From: Sambucus nigra
Taxonomy: Eukaryota; Streptophyta; Magnoliopsida; Dipsacales; Adoxaceae
Direction of reading: 5' to 3'
Assembly: GCA_949130495.1 (NCBI GenBank)
Contig: CASBWL010000040.1
Span: 4,020,674-4,084,673 of the forward strand
DNA length: 64,000 bases
This document shows, piece by piece, positions 12,739-24,272 of the stretch (positions are counted from its first letter, which is position 1; each line of letters starts with the position of its first letter). A model generated the notes under the pieces. The model was not told the DNA's origin and ran no database searches. It saw only the letters and a program-made list of their open reading frames with translations. Both the position numbers and the translations under genes were made by a program.

Positions 12739-12752
12739 TGGTATCAGAGCCA
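12739..12752 (+). promoter_or_regulatory. tRNA-iMet primer binding site of family D
   Basis: TGGTATCAGAGCCA begins three bases after the 5' LTR and matches the complement of the 3' end of initiator tRNA-Met. Confidence 0.95.
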
Positions 12753-12797
12753 AAAACGATAAATTATTTCGTTAAGATCCTTTAATTTTTGGCTAAA

Positions 12798-14747
12798 ATG
12801 GAATTTTCCCCATTTTCAAAATTTCCTATTTTTGATGGTTCAATCTACGCGTATTGGAAAGCGCGAATGAAATCGGCACTTAAATCTATCGATGAACGTG
12901 TTTGGATGTCTGTTGTTAACGGTTGGACCTCACCAACTCATCTAATTGAAAATGAACGTGTTCCCAAACCCGTCGATAGATGGACCGAAAATGAGTTTAA
13001 GCTTGCAAACTTCAATTCCCGTGGTTTAAATGCTTTATTTAGCGCTGTCACACCGGATGAATTCCGACGCATTATGACGTGTGAGACCGCTAAAGAAGCT
13101 TGGGATATTTTACAATTAACTCATGAAGGAACGAGTGTCGTTAAAGCTTCAAAACTCCAAAACCTCACCACTCAATTTGAAACTATCAAAATGGATGAAA
13201 AAGAAACTTTTGATAAATTTTATGCTAGACTTTCTGACATTGTTAATTCATCTTTTAACTTGGGAGAGAAAATACCTGACGACCGTGTAGTAAAGAAAAT
13301 TTTAAGGTCCCTACCCGATAGATTTATTCCAAAGGTGACCGTTTTAAATTCTTTACCCACTTTAGCCTCTACGAAATTAGAAGAGCTTGTAGGTGATTTA
13401 CAAACCTATGAACTGGATATGTTTCCCTCTAAAAATGAAAAGAAAATTGAAAAGGGCGTTGCTTTAAAAGCCCGAAAAGAGGTTAAACAATTAGTAGAGA
13501 GCGAGAGTGATAGTGACTCGGAAGATATGGCTTTATTTGCTCGTAAATTTAGAAAATTTCTTAAATTCAACAAAGATAAATTTAAAAATGATTTTAAGAA
13601 ATTTGAATCTTCTAAACATGATAAAAGCGAGAAGATTTCTAAAGCCGAAAAGATCCCTAAACCTAGTAATGAAAATTTGGATAGGGACGAGTCAAATAAG
13701 TGTTTTGGTTGTGAAGGTTATGGCCATAGGGCTTATGAGTGCCCCATTAAACTAAGGAAGGAGGGTAAGCGACCCATTTCATATAATGCAACCCTTAGTG
13801 ATAGTGATACGGAAGAAAAGCCCGATTCCCCCACAAAGAAAAAATTTGTGGCTTTTATGGCAAGTCATGTGAGTGATAGTGAGAACTCATCGATTGATGA
13901 CACGATAGCACATGACACTTCCAAGGTCATTGTTCATGATTCCCTTGTTTTTGATGATAGTGAGAGTGGAGAAGAAAGAGAGAGTGAAAATGAAGAAGAG
14001 GTTGATGAGAGTGAACTTCAAAATGCTTTTCATGAATTATATAAAGAATCTATTAAATTAAAAAAGGCTAATTTGAAGTTAGAAGCAAGTCTAAGAGAGA
14101 GTGTCAAGGTCGTTAATGAAAGTGCCTTAATAGAAGACCTTAGGACACGTGAGAGGACTCTTCGAGAGAAGCTAGAATACGTAGAAGGCGAAAGAAATAG
14201 CCTTAGGAATTTAATTGAATCCTTGAAAAAGGAGCTTCTTGCTTTTGAAGAGCAAAATTTTTCACTACAATCTACCATTTTAGAATTGGAAAATAAATTA
14301 AAAGATTCTAGTAATGTCAAATTTGATTTGGAATGTCGTTCGCAAAAACTTGATAAAATGTTAGGAACGGTCCAAATTAAAAATGACACTTTTGGTTTAG
14401 GCTTCAATACTTGTAATGAATTTAACCCTAAAGTCAAAACCAACATTTTTGGAGAATCTACTAGGAATGAATTTAATGATCACTCCTTAGGTAAATCTTT
14501 TCGACATATTTTTACTTGTACTCATTGTGGTCGAAAAGGTCATCGTAGGAAATTTTGTTTTGATCTTAAACGAATTCCTAGAAAATCCCATAGTAAACTA
14601 ACCACGGTAGCTAATGTTCCTACACCCCAAGATAGTTATGCTTCATTAATTTGGGTTAGAAAATCCGACTTGGTTACCTTACAAAATAGGGATTTTGATT
14701 CTCATTTACTTTCGCATGCTTCCTCCCATGCTAAATCTAAAGGATGA
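12798..14747 (+). CDS. gag: Gag polyprotein of Sirevirus-like Copia element, intact
   Basis: A 649-residue capsid/nucleocapsid protein that would assemble the retrotransposon particle and package its RNA. I start at the ATG at 12798; an in-frame TTG at 12789 is unlikely in plants. Residues about 1-190 form the Copia-type gag domain (W-K-A-R-M near residue 20, then W-T-E-N-E-F). A CCHC knuckle C-x2-C-x4-H-x4-C is at 302-315 and a second at 574-587. Acidic Ser/Asp/Glu-rich stretches and a long heptad-rich coiled coil (about 405-525) lie between them. The frame has no stop or shift, unlike gag of family F. No pol follows: after the stop comes 1.8 kb of non-coding DNA. Two knuckles and a long coiled-coil tail suit Sirevirus Gag. 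Intactness beside missing pol suggests selection or recent arrival. Confidence 0.92.
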   Translation: MEFSPFSKFPIFDGSIYAYWKARMKSALKSIDERVWMSVVNGWTSPTHLIENERVPKPVDRWTENEFKLANFNSRGLNALFSAVTPDEFRRIMTCETAKEAWDILQLTHEGTSVVKASKLQNLTTQFETIKMDEKETFDKFYARLSDIVNSSFNLGEKIPDDRVVKKILRSLPDRFIPKVTVLNSLPTLASTKLEELVGDLQTYELDMFPSKNEKKIEKGVALKARKEVKQLVESESDSDSEDMALFARKFRKFLKFNKDKFKNDFKKFESSKHDKSEKISKAEKIPKPSNENLDRDESNKCFGCEGYGHRAYECPIKLRKEGKRPISYNATLSDSDTEEKPDSPTKKKFVAFMASHVSDSENSSIDDTIAHDTSKVIVHDSLVFDDSESGEERESENEEEVDESELQNAFHELYKESIKLKKANLKLEASLRESVKVVNESALIEDLRTRERTLREKLEYVEGERNSLRNLIESLKKELLAFEEQNFSLQSTILELENKLKDSSNVKFDLECRSQKLDKMLGTVQIKNDTFGLGFNTCNEFNPKVKTNIFGESTRNEFNDHSLGKSFRHIFTCTHCGRKGHRRKFCFDLKRIPRKSHSKLTTVANVPTPQDSYASLIWVRKSDLVTLQNRDFDSHLLSHASSHAKSKG

Positions 14748-16529
14748 ATGTGTTAGTATTTGCATACTTTAGCTTTTGTACTTCATGCTATATTCACATG
14801 CTAAATGTATGCTTGTTTAATCATCTTCTAGTCTTTAATCCATGCTTATCCCATGCTAGAATTATGATTTTTGTTTATCTTTTGTATTATATTTCTTTCA
14901 TTTTGTTTTCTTTAAATGAAAAATACAAAAAGATTTTTGTTTATCATTTGGACTTTATCTCTTGATAATTTGAGTTTAATGAAAGATTCAAATGATTTTT
15001 GTTTATCCTTTTGAGAATATATATATTTATTTTTGATTAAAAAGTTAAAAAACTCAAAAATATTTTACTTTGTGTGTATTTTTGTTTGACACACTTTATG
15101 TGGCATATACTTGTGTTTGAATCCCTCCTTTAACGCTCCCACGTGGCTAGAACTTTTGGTTTAGATTATCAATCCTTAAAATGTTCTTTACCATTTTTTT
15201 TGGAGTAGTTGGATTTTGTATTGATTAAATGGATTCTATTTTCATATGCCTCTATTTCACACATGCACGAGCTCTTTTGAAATTTTAACTTCATATGTAT
15301 ATTTGAGCTTTGTGAAGTGTTCTCCTACCAATCTTGTCATCTACATATTTGTGACTTAGGAGGACTAGTGCATGTCAAAATCCGTTGCATGTGAGATTTG
15401 TGTGAAAATGAAAACATGTAAATACAAATGTGCACGGGGAAGGGCTCCGAAAGGACTAAGTGATCCTTTGCGAATAGTAAGCCACCGTTTTAAATGGACC
15501 TAAAAGAAATACGTGGTCCAAGGCCTAAAAACAGAATATATGGCATTAAAAAGAAAATAAATTGCCAAGGCCTATGTTTGATTGATATATTCATTCAACA
15601 TTAATATAAATGCAAATTGAGGGAGATTGGATGATATGTCAACGGTTTGCACAATGTCCATTTATCCTAGTTGCGTATTTCATGTCATGACTCTATTGGT
15701 TTGTAGAATCATTAATATACTAGGCTTGTATGCATTGCGTATGTTTGTTCATCGAGTTCAATCTATATTGTCACATGAGGTTATATTTAAATGTGATGAA
15801 GTTTGCAATCAAATGAGAACTCCGTGAACGTTTATTAAGTTTTTGGGTCTAAATTTAATTGTTGCTAGTTCACACCCCTACACTTCCGTTTCTATATGAC
15901 ACATTTTTGCCATACGAGTGTGCAAACTTATTGTATTTTGTGGCATGTGTGTGTTTATATCTATATATATATGCAAGTGCTCTATTGATATATTTTTAGT
16001 ACATATATATATGATATTTGTTTGTCTTTACCTTGATTTCTAGTCCATCCATGCTTATACTTCTTTATTGGTATCTAACTTGGATTAGTTATGCTTTTAT
16101 TGCCCATGTGCTTTAATGTCTTAACACTTTAAGCTTCAACATGCTTTGATTCTTTAACCTTTGTCTATTCCTGAACAAAAAGGGGGAGAATGTTGATAGG
16201 GGGAGAAATGGTATCTAAACCTATTATCATTGTATCTTAGTTTGGGGGAGATTTATCTCAGGGGGAGACGTCTTTCTAAGTAAATGTCATTGTTTGATAA
16301 AGGGGAGAATTGTTTTAGGGGGAGTATTTAATTAATTGCATTTAATATTTTGATATTCCCTATGCATTTGATGAGTTTGCTTAAGTGTGCAGGTATTCTA
16401 CTAAAGCGGCATCTTTAAAAGGCAAAGTGTTTGATCCTTGGGTTAAGTCAAGTGTGGGCGGGTTATGTTTCGAGTCTAGTGAGCTTGACGGCCCTTTAGG
16501 ATTTTTGTTTTTGGTTTTTGTCCCGGAAT
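14748..16529 (+). other. Non-coding 3' region of family D between gag and PPT
   Basis: AT-rich, no pol domain in any frame. The last 360 bases carry repeated purine runs: AAAGGGGGAG near 16180, then GGGGGAG-type runs near 16198, 16244, 16261, 16302 and 16318. A small frame at 15627-15827 has no recognisable product. In full Sireviruses pol would lie between gag and such purine runs. Confidence 0.7.
16176..16326 (+). promoter_or_regulatory. Multiple upstream polypurine tracts of family D
   Basis: Six GGGGGAG or AGGGGAG runs lie 220-370 bases ahead of the 3' LTR, in addition to the terminal PPT. Multiple PPT copies in this position are an established Sirevirus hallmark. Confidence 0.75.
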
Positions 16530-16533
16530 AGCC

Positions 16534-16546
16534 AAAGGGGGAGATT
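16534..16546 (+). promoter_or_regulatory. Terminal polypurine tract of family D
   Basis: AAAGGGGGAGATT directly abuts the 3' LTR start at 16547. Confidence 0.9.
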
Positions 16547-18097
16547 TGTAAGGACACAAATTTCCAATTGAGTCCATGTATTGCTTTGGCTCAATTCCGG
16601 ACAAAAACATTTATTCATAGGTTAGTGTTTTATTGTAATACTCTCAAGCCTATGAAGTGTGTGTTGAAGACGTAGCGGCAAAGAATTTAAAGTTTTATCA
16701 AAATGTTGGTTTGCGTGCCTCGTTTCTACGTCATCAACTAAGGTTCCATGCTCCCAAGGTATGAATGTAATTATATTTATATAGGAGCTTGGAACAATGT
16801 TTATTTGGGTGTTAGGTTTAATAAAAACCATGTTTAATTTCAGAAATAATTTAAAAAGAACCTTATATTAATATATATAAAAGTTTCTGGGCCAAAATCA
16901 AATTATAGAAAATTTTCTGAAACTCGTTCGAACTAGATTTTTCGTTCGAACGAGACTGCCAATGACCCTAAACTGGTCAGTCGTTCGATATGTCGTTCGA
17001 AAAAAACTTGGTTCGAACGAGGTATCTAACGAGGTTCTAACGAGCCTAGGCTGGTCGCTCGTTAGAAGTCTCGTTCGAACGAGAGTCAAGTTCGTTCGAA
17101 CGAGATGCCAGGCGGGAACAGTTTTGAGCAGTTTTTGGCAGTTTTTCCCCACTTCTCCACTTGGTTTTTAACCAACTTTTTCAAGACTTATTAAGGACGG
17201 GAAACACATTTTTCTATCTAACTTTTCTAACCAAGTTTATCTCCTAGAGAGAGTTTGAGAGCAAAAATAGTTTTAGGAAAATGTTCAAGTTTTGAGTGTT
17301 ATTCTTTCAAGAAAAAAATCATACACACTCTAGTTTACACCCAATTGTTTATCCAAGTTTCTATATACATATCTTTACTTGGAGTTTGGCACCGGGTTTG
17401 CTTCTACATCCCATTACAAAGAAGAAGACATTTTGCGGCGATTTTACTCACTTGGAGAAAGGCTCCAAGCTTGGGTGACGGTGACCATACAAAGTCCTAT
17501 CGGTGGATTCCGAGATCGCGGTGGAGCTCCGTGGTTGTCCGCTAGTAAGAGGTTTCTACAAGGAGGAGCATCGGGGCTTGAGAGGGTTCGAGTCGAGTGT
17601 TGTAAGTCTCTTGTCTTGTAATTATAATTCCGTATCTAGTGGACTTGTGGCTAGGGCCGTCCGAGGTTTTTTTCCCGTCTTGGGTTTTTCCTCGTACATC
17701 GCGGCGTAGTGTGACATTGTTTATTTTATCTTGCACTAAACTTAGAACGCATGCTTAGAATAAATTCAAGATAAAATTCGGTTTAACAATCACACTAATT
17801 TAAATTGGGACTTTAATAATATTTTGGGTAAATTTGGTTTATTCAAGTCACTTGCACTAATTTGGTTGGCCTAACTTGAAAATATGAACAATCAAAATTT
17901 AGGCAAATTCTAGGACTTGGATTTAATTGGACTTAATCGGTTTAAGTGATAATTAATTCTTGTGTATTTGAATTTGAACCATCATCCTACCGTTTACGCT
18001 TCCGCATATAAATTAAGTTTTACAAGGAAATTACAAAGTTTGATTTTAAATTGTGAAAAGTTTAAAACCCGGGGATCCATAAACAATAGCGTTCTCA
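16547..18097 (+). repeat. Family D 3' LTR
   Basis: A 1551-bp LTR, near-identical to 11169-12735. The largest differences are in the palindrome array (16922-17105), where two palindromes are lost and others altered. Confidence 0.93.
16922..17105. repeat. GTTCGAAC palindrome array, family D 3' LTR
   Basis: Five exact GTTCGAAC cores instead of seven. Two stretches present in the 5' LTR are missing near 16930-16945, and one palindrome is replaced by a broken CGTTCGATATG segment near 16982. Confidence 0.9.
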
Positions 18098-18140
18098 CCT
18101 CTAATTGATAATATCCTCGTTTTGGTGTTAGTTCTCACAG

Positions 18141-18451
18141 CTCATCATAAAGAAGCTTGAGGGAGTGTCTGATGCAACGAGGTAAGTTCAGTTTCACCTG
18201 CTACACAATATAAAATGAGATAACCACATGTATGCACAAATTGCTAAATCCATACATCAAATCAATTTTTTTTTCTTTCTAGGTCCCTAGATCAACAAAC
18301 GGGCGTTGTGACAGACGATAATGATGATGGCATTCACGCTTTCCGCGATGACAATTCTATTTTATGTACTAGCTACATCATTCTTGGGACAACCACGATC
18401 ATGGGCATAATATTTTATTTGTGTTTAGGTTTTATCAATAAACATGAGTAA
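18141..18451 (+). CDS. Probable last two exons of an unidentified host gene
   Basis: An acceptor TTCTCACAG ends at 18140, an exon runs 18141-18181 to a consensus donor GTAAGT, and a pyrimidine-rich acceptor TTTCTTTCTAG ends at 18282. Spliced in phase, the reading frame stays open for 69 residues to TAA at 18449-18451. It is Asp-rich in the middle and ends with a hydrophobic segment of about 20 residues and a short charged tail, as in a tail-anchored or C-terminal membrane helix. I do not recognise the family. Element D sits just upstream, in what would be an intron, and the family C solo LTR begins 21 bases after the stop, in what would be the 3' UTR. It may be a real but invaded gene or a gene fragment. 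Confidence 0.4.
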
Positions 18452-19492
18452 AGTATTGTACTAATAATAAGTTGTGACACCCCGCCAATCCAAAATATGG
18501 GGTAGCCAGCCCGAATACTCCAATATAACAGGATTCTCAGATGGAGTCATTCTCAGCATCACAATAATATGCCAAGTATACAGGATAACCACTCAATATT
18601 TTAGAAAAACGGGTTGCCAAAATTTTTTGTTTTAAAGTAAGGAAAGAATTTAAACAATCCAATTTAAAAACAAGTGGAAACCCAAAGGAACTTATGTCCC
18701 AACGGCAATAAGTATATATATAGAAGTACGAATATAATGCCAGTCAATGAGCACATACCACTTGTTACAACAATTTAATGTAATTTACATAATACATTAC
18801 AATAAGCAATTACAACAGCTTGGGCAGCACGCCCGAGTAAAATGCCCTGGTCCTAACTAGAGTGCAAAAATGAAAGCAGCTATACAATATAACCCATAAT
18901 ACCCGCAAAGTATTGCGGCTCCTCAAAAGCACTGGAATAAGAAAATCAGAACAGGCATCCTTGCGGTAGAGTACCTGAGCGGATACACGATTCATGCAAA
19001 ACAAAAATATGAACGGGTCAGGGCCCGATTTTATATGATCACTAGATGAATAAGAAGCTTGACAGTTATGCACAATAAATGTGGACTAACAGAAATAAGG
19101 ATTTGTCTACACACTACAATGCATAAACTATGAAAATTATCTAATCATAAATTCGACATAGGTAAACAGGAAAGATAAGGATGATTAACATTCACTTAGA
19201 ACTTTCATCATGTTCACCAATTTTTTTCATATATCTATTCCTTAACAGGAAATATATAATCACAATTTTTATGCACTTTATGGAATTTTTATCTCAATTT
19301 CACATTTTGTAAAAATCCATTCCTTATCAGGAATATAGTCATTTTCAAATGCTCTTTATGGCATTTCCATGTGCTCTTTGTGGAACTTTTAACATGCTCT
19401 TTGTGGCATTTACCTTGTGCTCTTTATGGCATTAATAATCCATCAAGTCCAACTAGATAATGAATAGTTATAATTATATTTATAAAACGATT

Positions 19493-19781
19493 CTAAGACC
19501 GCCCGTTCGGGTTTCTCCATTGTGCGCGCCCCTAAATGACCATCATCTTCTAAGGCCTATCGTAAGACAACCTGGGATCCTAACAATGCAAGACGTCGAG
19601 AAACGGCCATGTGCATGCGGGGTAGTCATAACCACACCCCGGAATTACCTACCCATCGCAGAAAAATATACAACAACAAGCTCTCACATGGCCTAGGACT
19701 ATACCCACCCTGCATTCGCTAGCCAGGGGGATTCACCTTACGCGCGAACTTCCCTTATGATGTCATTAGAGAGGGTGTGTT
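19493..19781 (-). repeat. ~290-bp shared block, family C solo LTR
   Basis: Homologous to 2000-2286 in family A, with small indels and substitutions. It contains CTGTGCGCGCCCC-type and AACCTGGGATCCTA-type stretches kept in both families. Confidence 0.75.
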
Positions 19782-20475
19782 TCAGAAAAAAATCATTTAT
19801 TATTTACCATATTCATGATTAAGTAAATTACCATTTACCCAAAATCAATACCATTTTCGTTTTATGTTCATTTCCATGTTTCATATGTATGTTCCAATTC
19901 TATGAACCCATAATCATTTACATCATCATACAATATTCATTTCGTTAACATACTTCATTTGTCGTATGCGTTTCATTATCTGAAATAATTAGCCTTTTAA
20001 TATTATCTCAATTATCTCCGGAGCCAAACGTACTCTACATCGTCATTACAACCTCGAAGAAGGAAATAACTCTCAATTTTCTCCAAACATATTAGGGAGT
20101 TATCAAAAACTACCCAAAACTAATATACATCAATGAATGAATAAGCTTTCATCTTATTCTCCCAACATTCGTTTGTTGTGTTATTTTGAATAATCAAGAC
20201 TAACATAGCTCAATTGATCTTCTAAAGTCCCCCAAACATAACACTACAATCTCCTAGTCTCATAATAGTCAACTAAAAGAAAAGAATGCCTTGACTTCAA
20301 TTGGCATACCCCTAAAATAACCCCATATAATTCATTTCTATCCTAGGGTAGTTGCACCACTTATCTAGGACTCTAAAACTCTAAGTTTACTTCATCTAAG
20401 AAGGTCCCTAAATTCTAAGCCAAACGAAAAAGATTTGAAATTGAGTTAGAAAAATAACTCAAAATTGCAGCACTA

Positions 20476-20658
20476 CCGAATCGATTCGTCCTGGACGAAT
20501 CGATTCGGACTAAAAAGCGAATCGATTCGGACTAGCTGAATCGATTCGGATGGGAAGACCTGACTTCTGCATAATTGCCGAATCGATTCGAACTAGTCCA
20601 CACATACATGGACACTACCCCTATAGAGAATCGATTCGATCAGGCCGAATCGATTCGC
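20476..20658. repeat. GAATCGATTC palindrome array, family C solo LTR
   Basis: Seven exact copies of the 10-bp palindrome GAATCGATTC within 183 bp, often extended to CCGAATCGATTCGG. Spacers are unrelated in sequence and 8-35 bp long, so this is not a simple tandem repeat. Confidence 0.93.
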
Positions 20659-21732
20659 CCCGACAGAATTGCCAAGTTTGTCTATGGAGTTTTAAACTCC
20701 AAATTTCTCTCCCAACACAAATCCAACCAACCCAAGATCATTTTATGTAACTAATACACCACAAATGCATCAAATTACCATTATTTACAGCATTAATCAT
20801 CCAAATCAATTTCTAAGGGTTAAAATCCATAAAAACCCTAACTTTGATTAAACCATAATCATAACACAATTATCAATACTAATTATCCATCTTAAATCAT
20901 ATAGTAGCAAGTACATAACTTGCCTTAGTGTAGGAATCTCTGATTTGAGGAAGATGCAAGCAAGAATAATCTCCAATCTCTCTCTATCCACCCTTTCTCT
21001 TCTTCTTTCTTTCTCTCATTTTCTCTCTATGTTTAAGACATACAATAGGGAAATTAGGGAACTTAGGAGACTAAAATCGGGGCTTAATCTAAAGTTCCCA
21101 ACTTAAGTGGTTTATACCACATTAAAATGACTCGTAAATACGCATATTAGTCAAAACCAGGTAAAAGTGCCCCAAATACAAAAAATGTAATATGGCACTT
21201 ATTTTGACAGTGTCGCACCTTCCGGGACTAACTACACCCTCTAAAATGGCATCCGGAAAATTTTATAAATTACTTCGATGTAACACCCCAAGATTTTTGA
21301 GATTGAGAAATTAAATTTTGGGAGAATAAAATTTAATTAAACTGGAGAATTCTAAAATTTGAGAATTTAAGTCCAAAAATAGAGGACATTTTAAAGTATT
21401 CCGGATGATGATTTTGAGGGTACCATTGATCCCGGAAGGGTCGAGATAGTTAAAATGACTGTCATTGGGTCTTATTTTGGCTTCGAAATGTTTTTAAGTT
21501 ATTTTGACTCGAATTTGAGTAAACGAGTCATTTAAAGTGTGTATTAACATTTAAAATTGGGATTTTGTTTTAAAGGATTTGGAGGCTTACGGATGAAGCC
21601 TTCTCATTTGAGAAAAGAGAGAAAGAGAAAGAAAAGGGAAAGAAGAAGAAAGGAAGAGAGAGAGGAAGAAAATCTTGTGGATTTTTGGCCAAACCGCGTC
21701 ATCAAGGACGATCCAACCTCTACAAATCTGAG

Positions 21733-21750
21733 GCAAGTGTTTAATCTTGC
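21733..21750 (+). promoter_or_regulatory. Conserved inverted repeat, family B
   Basis: GCAAGT, six bases, then ATCTTGC: the family B version of the site at 3485-3500, again after a GA-rich tract (21605-21670) and preceded by AG. The right arm has one mismatch. Confidence 0.5.
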
Positions 21751-22020
21751 TAAATAGCTATTTGTGTATTTCATTTCATAATTGGTGGGTTAAAGAAATG
21801 GATTTTGGGTATAAATATCAAAACCTAGACTTTTGGGTTTAATCTTGAAATCAATGTTTAAATTGAGATTTAATGGCATAGAAATGGTTGGGATCAACTT
21901 TGGGTTGGTTAATGGGCTTAAACTCATGATTTGATGAAGGTTTGGGGGTTAGAATGAGAAATTTAGGGTTTAGAATTCGTGGGTTTTGATGAAGAAGAAG
22001 AACCTTCAAAATTTGCAGGT

Positions 22021-22211
22021 TCGAATCGATTCGCCCCATTAGCGAATCGATTCGGTGTAGGGAAATTGGCAGGTCTGCATTGACCGAATCGATTCGGACC
22101 CAAGCCGAATCGATTCGGCCTGTGGCAGTAGCCCAGGTCTTTAGACCCGAATCGATTTGCCTTGGAGGCCGAATCGATTCGCTAGGCCGAAATAGGGCCG
22201 AATCGATTCGG
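22021..22211. repeat. GAATCGATTC palindrome array, family B LTR
   Basis: Six exact GAATCGATTC units and one degenerate unit (GAATCGATTT) in 191 bp, about 0.74 kb from the LTR start. Unit number and approximate position match family C although surrounding sequence does not. Confidence 0.93.
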
Positions 22212-23256
22212 AAATAGGGTATTTTGAGGTGTTTTCTCCATAGTGATTCCAAACCCTTTTTGGTGGGGTTTATTGAATTGGGGACCTTCTCTCATGATGT
22301 GAGAGATATGTTCTTGGAGACATTGAAGGAGTTTCTCACATATTAAGATTTTGGGGACTGCTTAGGGTATTTGGGAGAAATATATCCATGTACGTATTGG
22401 GGTTGCATATGGAGATTGTGGGGAAACCTCCTTGAGGTTGGGGATACCAATTGTAGATACAGGTATAAATATGATGTGAGGTTGAGAACTCTTAGAGAGT
22501 GAGGGATATAATATCCTTAGAAATGTTTAGACTAAGGAACAATTGTTAACTCAATAGGAGTAAGAGTTCATAAGATAAATTGAACCATAGGTGGAATTGG
22601 GAACTATTAGTATCGTACTATCGACTAGAATAAGCGGTAGCATAAACTCTAGCTAGGATAGTTTACATGTAATTATGGGTATATGACCATTGAGATTCCA
22701 ATACTTGAAATGAGGTTGGAATAAATTGAGGTTTTAGACTATTAAGTCATGTGTGTGCCTATGGTTAAATGGTACTAAAGGAAACTATGTACTTTGAATA
22801 ATGGATGAAATGTGTAGAGATGGATTCCTACGCAAACTCTTGGGTGATAGCCCTAATGTTGAATATATATGTATAGATATATACATATGATTTTGGGAGA
22901 CTATTCATTATAGGAAAAATGATCGAGTATGTTTCAAGTGAGGGATTGTATTCACATATCAAGGTAAATGATATGAGTTTGTGGTGACGGCTTGTATATT
23001 GAGGATTATGTATATTTATAGCCGATTTTATGTATCTTATACATATGAACGGGAATTAGTCTGTATATATAATGATACATCGATATGTGAATATATGTTT
23101 ATATATCTATATAGATATGGAAATATGGATATATTTATGTTGTGGACATATGTGGTATGGATATTTAAACCTTATATGATGGTTTAATATTTGATCATAT
23201 GATTGGATCATATGGATGTATATATTGTGCATGTGAATGATATATACTTATTTGGT

Positions 23257-23550
23257 TAAGCATACCCCGCTCATGCTATCATTGGGAAGTTGCGTGCGTA
23301 GAGGGTGAGCATCCTGGCTAGAAAAGAAGGGTGTGGATATTCCCCAGGTCATTGTCGTCCCGTGTGCTATTATATGATATATATATTTATTTTTTGGATG
23401 AGACGTGGTGGGTATGTTTCGTCTCATTTCCAGTTTGGAGCTATGACCGCTTCCCGGGACGTCGTGTGCGTGAGTTTACCACGAGATGGGTGTCGTTTAG
23501 TCCCACCATGGTGGCCCCAGTATTGCTACGTGAGCCGGGCACTGGAAAGA
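23257..23550 (+). repeat. Diverged shared block, family B
   Basis: In inverted orientation relative to family A, pieces such as GGGAAGTTGCGTGCGTA, GCATCCTGGCTAG and CCGCTTCCCGGGACGTCGTG match the shared block's layout, with much divergence between. The overlapping frames at 23305-23657 have no recognisable product. Confidence 0.5.
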
Positions 23551-23937
23551 TGATAGCATTGATGCAGTTTATCGGCGATATATATATAGTCGGGTATATT
23601 ATGTGCATGGCCTTGTACATCATATGCAGTATGTACACTTGGCTATTGGATGGATGATGATGGTATATATATATATATATGGTTGGAATAAAATACCTAT
23701 ATATATGTTTATATATATCCTATAGATGAGAGGATATGGTATTTCTATTAGAGTACATCTTGGATGATTATGGTGTACTAGATTGATGGGGGTTGATGTA
23801 TCGTATTTAAGGAATATTTCGGTTACATCATCCCAAGGATATGATTGGAGATGTTAGTCATAGTAGTAGTATTATATTATATATATGGCATTATGGATCT
23901 CTAGGATCGACATTGTCAAGGAGTAGTGTAACGAGGT

Positions 23938-24272
23938 GGTTCCTTGTTTGGATTTCGCTTTGCGAGACACCCCACGCATGAAACGCAGTGCATTGTTGAA
24001 ATTGGAGAAAAGTTCTGCCAGTTATGGTATGCACGGCATTATGGATCTCTATGATCGACATTGTCAAAGAGTAGTGTAACGGGGCGGTTCCTTGTTTGGA
24101 TTTCGCTTTGCGAGACTCCCCACGCACGAAATGTAGTACATTGTTGAAAATAGAGAGAAGTTCTGTCGATATTTATGTGTGGCATAATGGATCTCTAGGA
24201 TCGACGTTGACATGGAGTAGTGTAATGAGGTGGTTCCTTGTTTGGATTTCGCTTTGCGAGACACCTCACGCA
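23938..24272 (+). repeat. Dispersed ~40-bp motif, three copies in family B
   Basis: Copies at about 23938-23978, 24086-24126 and 24232-24272, in the plus orientation GGTTCCTTGTTTGG then ATTTCGCTTTGCGAGAC. They are units of a roughly 150-bp tandem repeat whose spacers also resemble each other (each has GGATCTCTA and a GTAGTGTAA stretch). Confidence 0.82.

Larger units (their letters stand above)
11169..18097 (+). mobile_element. Family D: complete Sirevirus-like Copia element encoding only Gag (TR-GAG-like)
   Basis: A complete 6.9-kb element: LTRs at 11169-12735 and 16547-18097, PBS at 12739-12752, an intact gag, about 1.8 kb of non-coding DNA with several polypurine tracts, and a perfect TSD CCTCT (11164-11168 and 18098-18102). 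No protease, integrase, RT or RNase H can be found. Long Gag with coiled coil and two CCHC knuckles, multiple PPTs and palindromes in the LTR are features known for Sireviruses, so I place it there. An intact gag without pol matches the class of elements described as TR-GAG. Pol would have to come from a partner. The LTRs differ little outside the palindrome array, so insertion looks recent. Confidence 0.92.

Noticed and set aside
12739..12752. tRNA gene fragment at the PBS sites
   Set aside because: Only the 12-14 bases complementary to the tRNA 3' end are present, next to LTRs; these are primer sites.
14030..14446. 138-codon minus-strand frame inside gag
   Set aside because: Shadow of the coiled-coil part of family D gag.
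20476..20658. Regular palindromes as a CRISPR-like array
   Set aside because: Units are 10-14 bp with uneven spacers, lie inside a plant LTR and have no cas genes.
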